Of a DNA stretch of 45,101 nt, positions 22,479 to 31,508 are shown piece by piece. The DNA comes from an uncultured Prevotella sp. GTDB taxonomy: Bacteria; Bacteroidota; Bacteroidia; Bacteroidales; Bacteroidaceae. The translations under genes were made by a program, and so were the position numbers. The number at the start of each line of letters is the position of its first letter. Position 1 is the first letter of the stretch. Location of the stretch: contig URQS01000025.1 of NCBI GenBank assembly GCA_900550035.1, positions 1-45,101 on the forward strand, written 5' to 3'. Under the pieces are notes generated by a model that was given only the letters and a program-made list of their open reading frames with translations, did not search any database and was not told where the DNA came from.

Positions 22479-23781
22479 TGGTGCGCACGCCCTTGATTTT
22501 GGCACCCTTTGAAATCTTTACTATGCGGTCGGCCGTCTTGCGTTCAACGGCCACATAGGCATAGCGCTCGTAAACGTCGATGCGTCCTATTTCGCTGCCT
22601 TCCACTCCGCATGTCTTGCACATATAACCAAGGATATCGCCCTTCGATATCTTGTCTTTCTTTCCTTTACCTATATATATAGTAGCCATGCGCGGCAATG
22701 GCACACGTTTCTTGCTATTGTCGTCGAGCTTGTATTCCTCTGTCTTCTCTTTCACGTATTCGGGCAGATGCTCTTCAGGGCCAATCAGCATGAATGCACG
22801 TCCTGTGGCGTCCCATCGTCCGGTACGTCCTACGCGGTGGATGTATTCGTCTTCGCCCACGGGCAGGTTGTAGTGTACTACGTTTGCAATGTCTGGAATG
22901 TCAAGTCCGCGTGCTGCGAGGTCGGTACCTACGAGAATGTTGGCAGAGCCGTTGGCAAAGCGGTAGATGGCTTCTTCACGTTCGCGTTGCTCCTTGCCTC
23001 CATGGAAATCGCTTACAACGTATCCCTCGTTGCGCAGGAACTGGCTTACGCGCTCCACTCCGTCACGATAGTTCATGAATACGATAGTCTGCTGATTGCC
23101 GAAGCTGCGCAGCAATGTGTCGAGAGTGCCGAGCTTGTCGCGCTCAGGACATTGCACTGTGTACAGACCTATGCGGTCGGGTGTCTGCTCCTCGTCGGTG
23201 AGGTGGTTGATGTTGATGGTGCGCTGCATGCGAACGAACGAAGGCATCTCGTCGGAATCGGTTGCCGAGAGCAGTATTCGGCGCTCAATGTTGGGCAGGC
23301 TTTCCAGGGCCTTCTGCATTTCGGCGCGGAATCCCATGCGCAGACACTTGTCAAATTCGTCGAGCACGAGCCAGCGTACGCTGTCGGCGTTGATGTTGAG
23401 CTTGTCGATATGGTCGTTGAGTCGGCCCGGTGTGGCAAATACTATCTGGGGCTTGGTGCGCATTATCAGTCGGTGCTCGTCCATTGTGGCGCGACCGCCG
23501 TACAGGCAAGCCGAGCGCAGACCGCTGCCCATACTCTGGAACACCTCGTGCGACTGCAGGGCCAGCTCTCTGCCGGGCACAATCACAACGGCTTGCACTT
23601 CATCGCTGCTTGCGTTGAGGCGCGAAGCGATGGGCAACAGATATGCCAGAGTCTTTCCGCTGCCTGTAGGTGCCAGCACCACAACATCCTTGTCGGAGTG
23701 AAGAATGGCGTCGGATGTTTCTTCCTGCATCGCATTAAGGCTGTCGATGCGTAGTTTTTGCAGTATGTTTTCTATGTTCAT
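22459..23781 (-). CDS. dbpA: DbpA-type DEAD-box RNA helicase
   Basis: The 440-residue protein has the helicase core in order: Q motif (LNAMQEETSDAIL), Walker A (APTGSGKT), motif Ia (VPGREL), motif II, motif III (SAT in LLSATDS) and motif VI (HRVGRTGR). Motif II reads DEFD instead of DEAD. A C-terminal RNA-binding domain of the DbpA type (about 365-440, TIYIGKGKKDKISKGDIL ...) points to 23S rRNA and ribosome assembly, as in E. coli DbpA. It lies 47 bases after the phospholipase D-like gene and may be co-transcribed with it. Confidence 0.92.
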   Translation of the reverse strand: MNIENILQKLRIDSLNAMQEETSDAILHSDKDVVVLAPTGSGKTLAYLLPIASRLNASSDEVQAVVIVPGRELALQSHEVFQSMGSGLRSACLYGGRATMDEHRLIMRTKPQIVFATPGRLNDHIDKLNINADSVRWLVLDEFDKCLRMGFRAEMQKALESLPNIERRILLSATDSDEMPSFVRMQRTININHLTDEEQTPDRIGLYTVQCPERDKLGTLDTLLRSFGNQQTIVFMNYRDGVERVSQFLRNEGYVVSDFHGGKEQREREEAIYRFANGSANILVGTDLAARGLDIPDIANVVHYNLPVGEDEYIHRVGRTGRWDATGRAFMLIGPEEHLPEYVKEKTEEYKLDDNSKKRVPLPRMATIYIGKGKKDKISKGDILGYMCKTCGVEGSEIGRIDVYERYAYVAVERKTADRIVKISKGAKIKGVRTIIEKAF

Positions 23782-23828
23782 TATCTTGTTGTTTTGTAGT
23801 TATTTACTATGTGGGTGTTTTTGTTTTG

Positions 23829-25100
23829 TTAAATCACCGGTGCCAACAGATGGGCAAACCAACCTACAAATCTTTTCCACGGTGTGCGGAACTTCTTCCA
23901 CTTCTTTGGTGTTAGGAGGAAGCTCTTCGTCTTGTCGCGGTCGAACATCTTTGACAGTTGTGCTGTTGTGCAGGGGTCGATTATCACGGCATTCTCTTCG
24001 TAGTCGAATCGCAGGCTGCGCGAATTGAGATTGGCGCTGCCTACTGTGCAAAAGCGTCCGTCCACCATAATAATCTTTGTGTGATGAAATCCCGGTTCGT
24101 ATATGTATACGTTTACGCCATGTTTCATCAGCTTGTGAACATTGTAGAACACGCAGTCGGGCGTGAGCGGGATGTCGCTGTGTGCCGAAACCATCACTTC
24201 TACCTTCACGCCTCGCTTTACAGCCTGTCGAAGGGCCTTCTTCAGCTTGTGGTTGAGGGTGAGATATGGGTTGACAAGCTTTATGCTGTCTTGAGCATCG
24301 TTGATGGCATTGGTGTAGAAGGTTCGTATAATCTTGTTCGACGTACGCGGTTCACGATTGATAATGCCAACGGTCTTATGGCCAGCTGTGCAGCAAGTGT
24401 CGGGCTTAAGGCCTTTGAAGTAGTATCCTCCGTGTATGTCGCGGAAGTATTTTGCGCCATGTATGTTCTGTCGTGCCGTCTTGTTCCAGATTCTGAGGAA
24501 TATGGCTTGCAGCGTGTTGACCTCGTCACCGTCGATACGGCAGTGCATATCTCGCCATTCGCCCACCTGCTTAGTGCCGTTTATGTAGTAGTCGGCCACA
24601 TTCATTCCGCCCGTATAGGCTATCTGTCCGTCGATGACCACAATCTTGCGGTGGTCGCGGTGGAACACATGATTGATCCACGGGAAGCGTACTGGGTCAA
24701 ATTCGAATATCTCGATGCCGCGCGAGCGTATGCTCTTGAGGTGACGTTTCAGCAGTGGCTGGTTGTTTGAGTCGTTGCCGAATCCGTCGAACAGCGCGCG
24801 CACTTCAACTCCTTCCTTTGCTTTCTCGGCGAGCAGGTCGAACAGGAGCGATGCTATTGAGTCGTTGCGGAAGTTGAAGTATTCCAGATGGATGCTACTT
24901 CGAGCCTGACGTATAGCCTGAAACATATCGTCGAATTTCTCCTGGCCGCTCATCAGTAGTGTGACGCTGTTGTTGTGTGAGAACTTCACGCCCTCTTCTT
25001 CCAACTGGTTTACTATGAGCGAATCGCTTGTCTGGGCCGACACCTCAGCAATTATGCACAGGCAAGCGATAAAAGCAATTATAATTGATTTAACTCTCAT
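23829..25100 (-). CDS. Phospholipase D/cardiolipin synthase-like protein
   Basis: Proteins of this family join phosphatidylglycerols or swap phospholipid head groups using two HKD motifs. Both are present: HRKIVVID with the GG after it (about 155-175) and HTKIIMVDGRFCTVGSAN (about 345-365). The 423-residue protein begins with a cleavable-looking signal peptide (MRVKSIIIAFIACLCIIAEV...SAQ) instead of the two membrane helices of the main Cls enzymes. It is therefore probably periplasmic or inner-membrane associated. The -7 element TACCTTTG lies 22 bases upstream. Two short pieces of this gene are copied at 28158-28250. Confidence 0.88.
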   Translation of the reverse strand: MRVKSIIIAFIACLCIIAEVSAQTSDSLIVNQLEEEGVKFSHNNSVTLLMSGQEKFDDMFQAIRQARSSIHLEYFNFRNDSIASLLFDLLAEKAKEGVEVRALFDGFGNDSNNQPLLKRHLKSIRSRGIEIFEFDPVRFPWINHVFHRDHRKIVVIDGQIAYTGGMNVADYYINGTKQVGEWRDMHCRIDGDEVNTLQAIFLRIWNKTARQNIHGAKYFRDIHGGYYFKGLKPDTCCTAGHKTVGIINREPRTSNKIIRTFYTNAINDAQDSIKLVNPYLTLNHKLKKALRQAVKRGVKVEVMVSAHSDIPLTPDCVFYNVHKLMKHGVNVYIYEPGFHHTKIIMVDGRFCTVGSANLNSRSLRFDYEENAVIIDPCTTAQLSKMFDRDKTKSFLLTPKKWKKFRTPWKRFVGWFAHLLAPVI

Positions 25101-25121
25101 TACTTATATATAATATTTTTA

Positions 25122-25129
25122 CAAAGGTA
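25122..25129 (-). promoter_or_regulatory. -7 element of the phospholipase D-like gene
   Basis: The complement reads TACCTTTG, a full match to TAnnTTTG, 22 bases upstream of the start codon. A -33 element is not obvious. Confidence 0.55.
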
Positions 25130-25492
25130 CTACATTTTTTTTGTACCTATGTGTTGGTAGTCCATAAAACATATAATATTGGAGATTTGAAACACTTTTT
25201 TACAGCTTGTCTTGTGGCTTATTCCAGTACGTACCATGTGTTGTCCCATCGGACAAATTTTGTGGGGCAAGTGGGGGCTCGCCCAGTTTGCTCACGGAGA
25301 GTGAAAAATTTTACATCATTGTTTTTGTGTTAATTTTAATTTCTTTTCTTTAGATTATCGAATAATATTGTATCTTTACAATATAAAACAATCGCTAATA
25401 TTTAAGATATTATTATGTTGAGAATGGTCTTTTATGCGTACTATAATAGACGAGGAATTCAACAAAGGTTTGAACCAATAAGTTTGTGATGT
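25130..25492. other. Divergent intergenic region with a short upstream frame
   Basis: The stretch separates the phospholipase D-like gene from the large exported-protein gene. TATCTTTA at 25371-25378 is a weak -7 candidate for the rightward gene. A 24-codon frame runs from ATG 25415 to TGA 25487-25489, four bases before ATG 25493, and could be a leader peptide. A GGGGCTCGCCC hairpin lies near 25268. No other gene is seen. Confidence 0.4.
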
Positions 25493-25514
25493 ATGGTGCA
25501 TATTTTTTTTAGCT

Positions 25515-28160
25515 TTGTTCTTTTTGTTTGCCGCCAGCACTGCGTCGGCAGCAAATGAGAGTGGCGATTCTATCGCAGGTCGTTTGGCAAGGCATGTAGC
25601 AGCTTTCCCACAGGAGAAACTGTATACCCAGATTGATTTGGCAGAGTATTTTGCAGGCGACACAATCTGGATGCGCCATCATGTTGTTGAGGCTCAGACT
25701 GGTATGCCGTCGTATGCGAGCCGTTATGTGTATGCCGAGTTGATAAGCCCCATGGGCACATTGGTGCGCCGTGTTATGATGAGGCAGGACGAGAATGGCG
25801 CGATATATGGCTATATGCCTACCGATTCGGACCTGCCTTCGGGACAATATACGCTGCGCACATACACGAGGCACATGGCAGGGGCGACTCCCGACAATCT
25901 CTTTGTGCGCTCGCTGCGCATACGTAACGTCATGGAAAGCTCGGTGCGCATATCGTCTGCCGTCAATGGTGGACGATTGCATCTTTCGTTCACCGACCCC
26001 AAGACGGGCAACCATATTCATAACGGAAACGTCAAGGTGGAGTCTTTCAGTGGCGATGTGGCATTCACTGGCAATACCGACAAGGGCATTGACATACATA
26101 TGCTCGACGTAGGGAGCAGTAGGCGTTATGTACTTGTAAGGGTTGGCAACTATGGCGAATATATTCCTGTGGCAAACGAGCGCATCGACCTACAGCTCAT
26201 GCCAGAAGGCGGGCACATGGTTTCGGGCCAGCGTTGCCGTGTGGCTTACAAGGCCGTGGCGCATACGGGCCTTGGCGTTGACATGATGGCCAAGGTAATG
26301 GACGACCAAGGCACTGTGGTGGCCGAGAACTCTGCCACACACTGCGGAATGGGCATCTTCTATCTGACGCCGCAGCCGGGCCGTTCCTACCATGTCGTGT
26401 GTACATCCCGTGATGGACGCACCGCAACAGCCAGTTTGCCAAAGGCAGAGACGAAAGCTCCGTCGCTCTCTGTCGCCCAAAACAGCAAGCGTTTCATTGC
26501 CAACGTGTTGTGGCCAAACAACGAAGGAGCGTCGGGCAAAGCCGTGCACGACACATTGTGGCTGATAGTGCATCAAGGAGGTCTGCCGCTGTACGCCAAT
26601 CGGGTTGTGCAGCCTACCATAGGCTTCAGTCGCGATGTCTTTCGTGACGGTGTCGTGCACTTTTTGTTGGCCGACAAGAATCTGAATGTTATAAGCGAAC
26701 GCCTTTGCTTTGCATGGAACGGTAGCAGTGTGTACGGTGATACGTGTTCTGTCAGTGTGGCTACAGCCGAACGTGGGATGCGCAAGGTGAGCGTCTCGTT
26801 GCCAGACGGCGTGAATGCTAACTGTGCCGTTAGCATCGTGGATGCCGATGTGGCAAAGGCCGACACCGTGCATGGAATTGTTTCCACGCTTTTGCTTTCG
26901 CAGGAATTGCGTGGATATATCGAACATCCGGAGTGGTATTTCGCAAGTCGTGCGCGCTCGGGGCAGCTGGACGTGCTGATGATGACGCAAGGCTGGCGTC
27001 GGTATGACATACAGAAGGCGATGAGGGGCGGCGTCGCTGAGCCGGTGGGAGACTTTGAGAGAAGCATGGCCATCAGCGGCAAGGTGACGTCGGATGTGTC
27101 GCCAAAGGGTAAGAAGGATGCTGCCGTCACAATGTCCTCAACCATTGGCGGACTTTTCGACGCAACCACAACCGATGCCGACGGACGTTTCGTCTTCTGC
27201 GGATTCGAGATGCCTGACAACACTGGCTATATGCTTATGGCGCGTAGCGCGAAGGGTGGTGACAACCTTGTCTTGCGCTTGGATCAGCCGAAGAATCCTG
27301 ATGTTGTCAATGACCTGCCAGTTCTATATATGCGGTCGGATGCAGGAGATGTTGAGGCATCGCGCAAGGCTGCCGACCGTATTGCTGTCGGACAGGGTGG
27401 CAAGGTGTTTTTTTTGCCAGAAGTTACGGTGATGTCAAGGTATAGGAAGATGACGGAGTTTGAGAGCATGACAAAGTTGAATGGCTTGTTGATAAAGGGC
27501 GACGCACTGAAAAAGGAAAGCAACAAAAGTGTGCTCGATTACCTGAAGACACAGATGCAGACCGGACTCAAGTTCGACTACAATGTGAACTGGTTCTTCC
27601 ACCGTGATGTTCCGTCGTATTTGGTGCTTGACGGAAGTGTGTGGAATGGCGACGAAATATACGAATGGAATGCATATTGCAGAATAAGAAAATCGAAAGG
27701 TGGCTTGTCTGAGGAGGAACAGGGCATAGCCAACAGACTTGAGGAAGACCACCGGGCCATGACGGCGATAATGGAGAGCGTACGTCTGAGAGACGTCCAG
27801 CAGATAGACATAATAAAAGGCCCTATGGCTGGGACGCTTTCAGGAATAGTCCGTACAACGAACAATACGGGAATGGATTTGAGCGCAATAGCCATCACTA
27901 CGCGCAATGGCAGTGGCGAAGTTGGCAAAAACACGCGGCTCGTAAAGCCAATGGGCTATCAGAAACCGGTCGACTTCTACAATCCACGCTACGAAGTCCC
28001 CAACAATTACACATTGCGTCATACCGTATATTGGAATCCCTCGCTAAGGATAAAGGACGGCAAAGCCACCTTCGATTTCCTTCCCAATGGGGCAAAAAGA
28101 TATAGAATATCTGTCGAAGGCATTGGGACGGAAGGCCAGATGGTTTGCATAAGTAAATGA
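25515..28160 (+). CDS. Large exported MG2/plug-like protein; start out of frame at T8
   Basis: The 881-codon frame belongs to a Bacteroidetes family of about 800-900 residues. It has an MG2-like N-terminal part (KLYTQIDLAEYFAGDTIWMR, YVYAELISPMGTLVRRVMM, SGQYTLRTYTRHM) and a plug-like C-terminal part (LPEVTVMSRYRKM, VQQIDIIKGPMAGTLSGIV). It has no beta barrel and probably acts at the periplasmic or outer-membrane face. No ATG starts this frame; the first usable codon is TTG 25515. ATG 25493 would give a perfect signal peptide (MVHIFLALFLFAASTASA) if the T8 run at 25503-25510 had seven T. It is therefore frameshifted, phase-variable or mis-sequenced. The stop codon lies in a copied scar. Confidence 0.75.
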   Translation: MFFLFAASTASAANESGDSIAGRLARHVAAFPQEKLYTQIDLAEYFAGDTIWMRHHVVEAQTGMPSYASRYVYAELISPMGTLVRRVMMRQDENGAIYGYMPTDSDLPSGQYTLRTYTRHMAGATPDNLFVRSLRIRNVMESSVRISSAVNGGRLHLSFTDPKTGNHIHNGNVKVESFSGDVAFTGNTDKGIDIHMLDVGSSRRYVLVRVGNYGEYIPVANERIDLQLMPEGGHMVSGQRCRVAYKAVAHTGLGVDMMAKVMDDQGTVVAENSATHCGMGIFYLTPQPGRSYHVVCTSRDGRTATASLPKAETKAPSLSVAQNSKRFIANVLWPNNEGASGKAVHDTLWLIVHQGGLPLYANRVVQPTIGFSRDVFRDGVVHFLLADKNLNVISERLCFAWNGSSVYGDTCSVSVATAERGMRKVSVSLPDGVNANCAVSIVDADVAKADTVHGIVSTLLLSQELRGYIEHPEWYFASRARSGQLDVLMMTQGWRRYDIQKAMRGGVAEPVGDFERSMAISGKVTSDVSPKGKKDAAVTMSSTIGGLFDATTTDADGRFVFCGFEMPDNTGYMLMARSAKGGDNLVLRLDQPKNPDVVNDLPVLYMRSDAGDVEASRKAADRIAVGQGGKVFFLPEVTVMSRYRKMTEFESMTKLNGLLIKGDALKKESNKSVLDYLKTQMQTGLKFDYNVNWFFHRDVPSYLVLDGSVWNGDEIYEWNAYCRIRKSKGGLSEEEQGIANRLEEDHRAMTAIMESVRLRDVQQIDIIKGPMAGTLSGIVRTTNNTGMDLSAIAITTRNGSGEVGKNTRLVKPMGYQKPVDFYNPRYEVPNNYTLRHTVYWNPSLRIKDGKATFDFLPNGAKRYRISVEGIGTEGQMVCISK

Positions 28161-28250
28161 CAAGCTTTATGCTGTTTTGGGCATCGTTGATGGCATTGGT
28201 GTAGAACGTTCGTATAATCTTTGCGGTGGTCGCGGTGGAACACGTGATTA
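28158..28250 (-). pseudogene. Scar copied from the phospholipase D-like gene
   Basis: 28158-28221 matches 24272-24335 of the phospholipase D gene with three mismatches over 64 bases. The next 28 or so bases (from 28222) match 24648-24676 of the same gene with few differences. The joint falls on a shared AATCTT. On the minus strand the scar still reads NHVFHRDHRK, the first catalytic region. It is therefore a second copy of the gene that lost nearly everything, including an internal deletion at a short repeat. Its first three bases (TGA) serve as the stop codon of the preceding gene. Confidence 0.8.
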
Positions 28251-28260
28251 ATAATAAACA

Positions 28261-28293
28261 AAAACGTCCTACCCGGATTCGGGCAGGACGTTT
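28261..28293 (-). terminator. Terminator of pheS (bidirectional stem)
   Basis: AAACGTCCTACCCG pairs with CGGGCAGGACGTTT (one mismatch) around a GATT loop. On the minus strand it is followed by a T-rich tract, and it lies about 40 bases after the pheS stop. It could also stop rightward transcripts from the MG2-like gene. Confidence 0.8.
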
Positions 28294-28332
28294 GGTTCTC
28301 TCTCAAATAATTTGAATCTTTTATGCTGAATA

Positions 28333-29370
28333 TTATTCGGCTGATACGAATTCATCGAGGAATCGTGTGTCGTTCTCCGAGAACATACGGAGGTCGGCAA
28401 CGCGATACTTCAAGTTGGTGATGCGCTCGATGCCAAGACCGAATGCATAGCCTGTGTAAACCTTGCTGTCAATGCCGCAAGCCTCAAGCACATTGGGGTC
28501 TACCATACCGCAACCGAGGATTTCAACCCATCCTGTGTGCTTGCAGAATCCGCAACCCTTGCCGCCACAGATGTGGCACGAGATGTCCATTTCGGCGCTT
28601 GGCTCGGTGAAGGGGAAGTAGCTGGGGCGCAGACGAATCTTGGTGTCGGGACCGAAAAGCTCGCGGGCGAAGGTGAGGAGCACCTGCTTGAGGTCGGTGA
28701 ACGAAACGTTCTTGTCGACATACAGTCCCTCCAACTGGTGGAAGAAGCAGTGAGCGCGTGCCGAGATGGCCTCGTTGCGATATACACGACCCGGGCAGAT
28801 AACGCGGATAGGCGGCTGCTGATGCTCCATGATGCGGCTCTGGTCGTTGGAAGTGTGCGAGCGCAGAAGGATGTTCTTTGTCACGTCGTTGGGGCTCTGC
28901 TCGATGAAGAACGTATCCTGCATATCGCGAGCGGGATGGTCGGCAGCGAAGTTGAGCTTGGTGAACACGTGCAAGTCATCGTCAATCTCAGGTCCTTCGG
29001 CCAGTGTGAAGCCCATGCGCTGGAATATGTCGATAATCTGGTTCTTTACAATGTTGAGCGGGTGGCGTGTACCGAGCTGTATGGGATAAGCTGAACGGGT
29101 AAGGTCGAAGTCGTCGGCCGACTCTTCTGCCACTTCGTTCTGCTCTTTCAGTTCGTTGATTTTCTGCATTGCGAGCTGCTTGAGCTCGTTGATTTTCATT
29201 CCGACAGCCTTTTTCTGGTCGGCAGCCACGTTGCGGAAGTCAGCCATAAGGGCTGTAATCTCGCCTTTTTTGCTTAGATATTTCAGTCTGAGCTGTTCAA
29301 TCTCCTCGGCATTGTTGGCCTGAAGATTGCCCACTTCCTTAAGAAGTTGGTCTATCTTTTCTAAAATCAT
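28333..29370 (-). CDS. pheS: Phenylalanine-tRNA ligase alpha subunit
   Basis: PheS carries the catalytic site that charges tRNA-Phe and works as an alpha2-beta2 enzyme with PheT. The 345-residue protein has an N-terminal coiled coil (about 1-90), then class II motif 1 (GFTLAEGPEIDDD) and motif 2 (HTSNDQSRIM, then RVYRNEAISARAHCFFHQLE). A Cys-rich turn (CHICGGKGCGFCKHTGW) precedes motif 3 (GYAFGLGIERI) near the end. Length is normal. The beta subunit gene is not in this window. A TACCTTTG -7 element lies 37 bases upstream, and the gene ends at a clear terminator. Confidence 0.97.
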   Translation of the reverse strand: MILEKIDQLLKEVGNLQANNAEEIEQLRLKYLSKKGEITALMADFRNVAADQKKAVGMKINELKQLAMQKINELKEQNEVAEESADDFDLTRSAYPIQLGTRHPLNIVKNQIIDIFQRMGFTLAEGPEIDDDLHVFTKLNFAADHPARDMQDTFFIEQSPNDVTKNILLRSHTSNDQSRIMEHQQPPIRVICPGRVYRNEAISARAHCFFHQLEGLYVDKNVSFTDLKQVLLTFARELFGPDTKIRLRPSYFPFTEPSAEMDISCHICGGKGCGFCKHTGWVEILGCGMVDPNVLEACGIDSKVYTGYAFGLGIERITNLKYRVADLRMFSENDTRFLDEFVSAE

Positions 29371-29406
29371 ATATTTGTATTTTGTATTTTGCTTTGAAAT
29401 TCAGTG

Positions 29407-29414
29407 CAAAGGTA
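29407..29414 (-). promoter_or_regulatory. -7 element of pheS
   Basis: The complement reads TACCTTTG, an exact consensus match, 37 bases before the pheS start codon. It diverges from the promoter at 29457. Confidence 0.55.
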
Positions 29415-29456
29415 ATATTTTTTGACATAATAAAGAACTATATCGAAATAAAGTTG

Positions 29457-29464
29457 TACTTTTG
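29457..29464 (+). promoter_or_regulatory. -7 element of the DUF4348-murB operon
   Basis: TACTTTTG is an exact TAnnTTTG match 40 bases before ATG 29504. No clear -33 element was found. Confidence 0.55.
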
Positions 29465-29503
29465 CCGAAAATTTGAGGGATGTAATTAAGTCCACAATGT
29501 AGT

Positions 29504-30355
29504 ATGAAAAAAGGTGTTTTGATTATTGTGTGTGCTATTGTGGCATGCATGATTTGTTTTTCTTCGGCAGGTTGTTCAGACAAAAAGCCTGCTGTGGTGG
29601 CTGATTCGGACAGTGTTCAGACAGACAGTCTTGAGGCGATAACCGACACTCTGGATCAGATTATAGCCGAAGCTCCCATGCCCAAGGCAGCCGACGAGCT
29701 GTTCGACGACTTCTTCTTCAACTTTGCGGCCAATCGTAAGTTGCAGATGAAGCGTATTATGTTCCCGTTGCCTATTGTCAATGGTTCTGACACCACATTC
29801 GTGCCAAAGAAGCGTTGGAAGATGGAGCATTTCTTCATGCATCAGGATTTTTATACGCTTATTTTTGATAATCTGCGTCAGATGAATGTAGTTAAGGACA
29901 CAACTATAGGTCATGTAGTTGTTGAGCGTATCAATCTGCCGCGTCGCCATGTGCGTCAGTATGTGTTCAATAGAATGAACGGTCAGTGGATGATGACAAC
30001 TGTAGTCAATACCAATATGCATAATAATCAGAATGCATCGTTCCTGTCGTTTTATCAAAAGTTTGTTAATGACACAACATTTCAGGTGGCAAGCATAAAC
30101 GACCCACTTGAGTTTACGGGTCCTAATCCTGACGACGACTTCGGTAGCATGGAAGGTATTCTGGCTCCCGAGCAGTGGTTGTCGTTTGCTCCCGTACTAC
30201 CTAATTCCACAATATACAACATTCTGTACGGTCAGAAATATTCTGAAAGCAACCAGAAGATATTTGTCATCCGAGGCATTGCCAACGGTCTGGAAACAGA
30301 GTTGACATTCCGCCGCAAGAATGGACAATGGAAACTAATGAAACTGATAATGTAA
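29504..30355 (+). CDS. DUF4348 family lipoprotein
   Basis: The 283-residue protein has a long signal peptide with lipobox SSAGCSDKK (Cys about 24). An acidic stretch follows (DSDSVQTDSLEAITDTLDQI), then a folded domain rich in Phe and Asp typical of the Bacteroidetes DUF4348 family (DELFDDFFFNFAANRKLQMK, FPLPIV). It ends in a repeated beta motif (LTFRRKNGQWKLMKLIM). The function is unknown; it is probably a periplasmic lipoprotein of the inner or outer membrane. The stop TAA at 30353-30355 overlaps the murB ATG by one base, so the two are translationally coupled and the lipoprotein may relate to cell-wall synthesis. Confidence 0.85.
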   Translation: MKKGVLIIVCAIVACMICFSSAGCSDKKPAVVADSDSVQTDSLEAITDTLDQIIAEAPMPKAADELFDDFFFNFAANRKLQMKRIMFPLPIVNGSDTTFVPKKRWKMEHFFMHQDFYTLIFDNLRQMNVVKDTTIGHVVVERINLPRRHVRQYVFNRMNGQWMMTTVVNTNMHNNQNASFLSFYQKFVNDTTFQVASINDPLEFTGPNPDDDFGSMEGILAPEQWLSFAPVLPNSTIYNILYGQKYSESNQKIFVIRGIANGLETELTFRRKNGQWKLMKLIM

Positions 30356-31386
30356 TGAAGGATATACTTGATTGCAGCCTTTTGGCGCACAACACGTTCG
30401 GCATCGAGGCACGATGCCGTCGCTTTCTTGAGTTTGAAACCGTTGACGAGGCTCGTCAGGTGGCAAGCATCCTTGCACAGTCGGATATGCCGTTTATCAT
30501 CGTTGGCGAGGGCAGCAACCTGCTTCTCACCCGCGACTACGAAGGCATTGTGGTTCATTCGGCCATACACGACAAAGTGATGGTGATGGCTGATGCCTGT
30601 GCCGCGAATGCCGACAACGTATTTGTAAGCTATGGTTCGGGTGTGACTTGGGACGACGTTGTGGCTGAGAGTGTGGCAAACGGATGGCACGGAGCCGAAA
30701 ATCTGTCGCTCATTCCGGGCGAAGTTGGAGCAAGTGCCGTTCAGAACATAGGTGCCTATGGAGCCGAAGCCAAGGATTTGATATTTGATATTGAAGCAGT
30801 GGAGATAGCTACAGGCAATGTGGTGCGTATGTTCAATGCCGATTGTCAGTATGCTTATCGTCAGAGTCGCTTCAAGCACGAGTGGAAGAATAAGTATCTC
30901 ATTACGCACGTCACTTATCGCTTCTCGCGCACTTTCACTCCCGATCTTGACTACGGCAACATCCGCCATTCGCTTGAAGCCAAGGGTATAGTAACGCCTA
31001 CAGCCGAAGAGTTGCGCCAGGCCATCATTGAGATACGCCAGGCAAAACTGCCCGATCCGAAGGTGATGGGCAATGCCGGCAGTTTCTTTATGAATCCCGT
31101 TGTTGGGCGTGACGTATACGAGCGTCTTGCTGCACAATACGAGGGAATGCCGCATTATGTAGTGGATGACGAGCACATCAAGATACCAGCAGGATGGATG
31201 ATTGAACAGTGCGGATGGAAGGGCCGTTCGCTCGGTAGGGCAGGAGTGCACGACCGTCAGGCTCTTGTATTGGTAAATCGTGGTGGAGCTACGGGCAATG
31301 AAGTAGTGACGCTTTACGAGCAGATAATAAAGGACGTGAAGGCAAAGTTCGGTATTGAAATACACCCTGAGGTGAACGTCATATAA
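30355..31386 (+). CDS. murB: UDP-N-acetylenolpyruvoylglucosamine reductase
   Basis: MurB reduces UDP-GlcNAc-enolpyruvate with NADPH and FAD to UDP-MurNAc in peptidoglycan synthesis. The FAD-binding part has GEGSNLLL near residue 50 and LSLIPGEVGASAVQNIGAYG near residue 120. The catalytic Ser is in NAGSFFMNPV and the catalytic Glu is near the end in IHPEVNVI. The start is ATG 30355 (MKDILDCSLLAHNTFGIEA), sharing one base with the DUF4348 stop; an upstream ATG at 30328 would add nine residues with no family support. Size (about 343 residues) is right for a type I enzyme. Confidence 0.95.
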   Translation: MKDILDCSLLAHNTFGIEARCRRFLEFETVDEARQVASILAQSDMPFIIVGEGSNLLLTRDYEGIVVHSAIHDKVMVMADACAANADNVFVSYGSGVTWDDVVAESVANGWHGAENLSLIPGEVGASAVQNIGAYGAEAKDLIFDIEAVEIATGNVVRMFNADCQYAYRQSRFKHEWKNKYLITHVTYRFSRTFTPDLDYGNIRHSLEAKGIVTPTAEELRQAIIEIRQAKLPDPKVMGNAGSFFMNPVVGRDVYERLAAQYEGMPHYVVDDEHIKIPAGWMIEQCGWKGRSLGRAGVHDRQALVLVNRGGATGNEVVTLYEQIIKDVKAKFGIEIHPEVNVI

Positions 31387-31395
31387 AGGAATAGT

Positions 31396-31451
31396 GAAAA
31401 GGGAAAAGTGAAAAATCAATGTGTCTGCATGCGCTGTGCTTTTCCCTTTTC
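31396..31451. repeat. 13-bp perfect inverted repeat after murB
   Basis: GAAAAGGGAAAAG at 31396-31408 and CTTTTCCCTTTTC at 31439-31451 pair perfectly around a 30-base loop. It may terminate murB or be a chromosomal repeat. The related pyrimidine-rich text (CTTCACTCTTCACTCTTCCC) continues to about 31557, inside the 5' end of the next gene as annotated. Confidence 0.65.
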
Positions 31452-31508
31452 TCTTTCTCATTTTATGTCGCAATAGGATTTCTAACTCTTCATTCTTTAG
31501 TCATTTTC

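Noticed and set aside
22768..23754. 328-codon plus-strand frame
   Set aside because: Antisense shadow of the DbpA-type helicase; composition is unnatural and no motif is seen.
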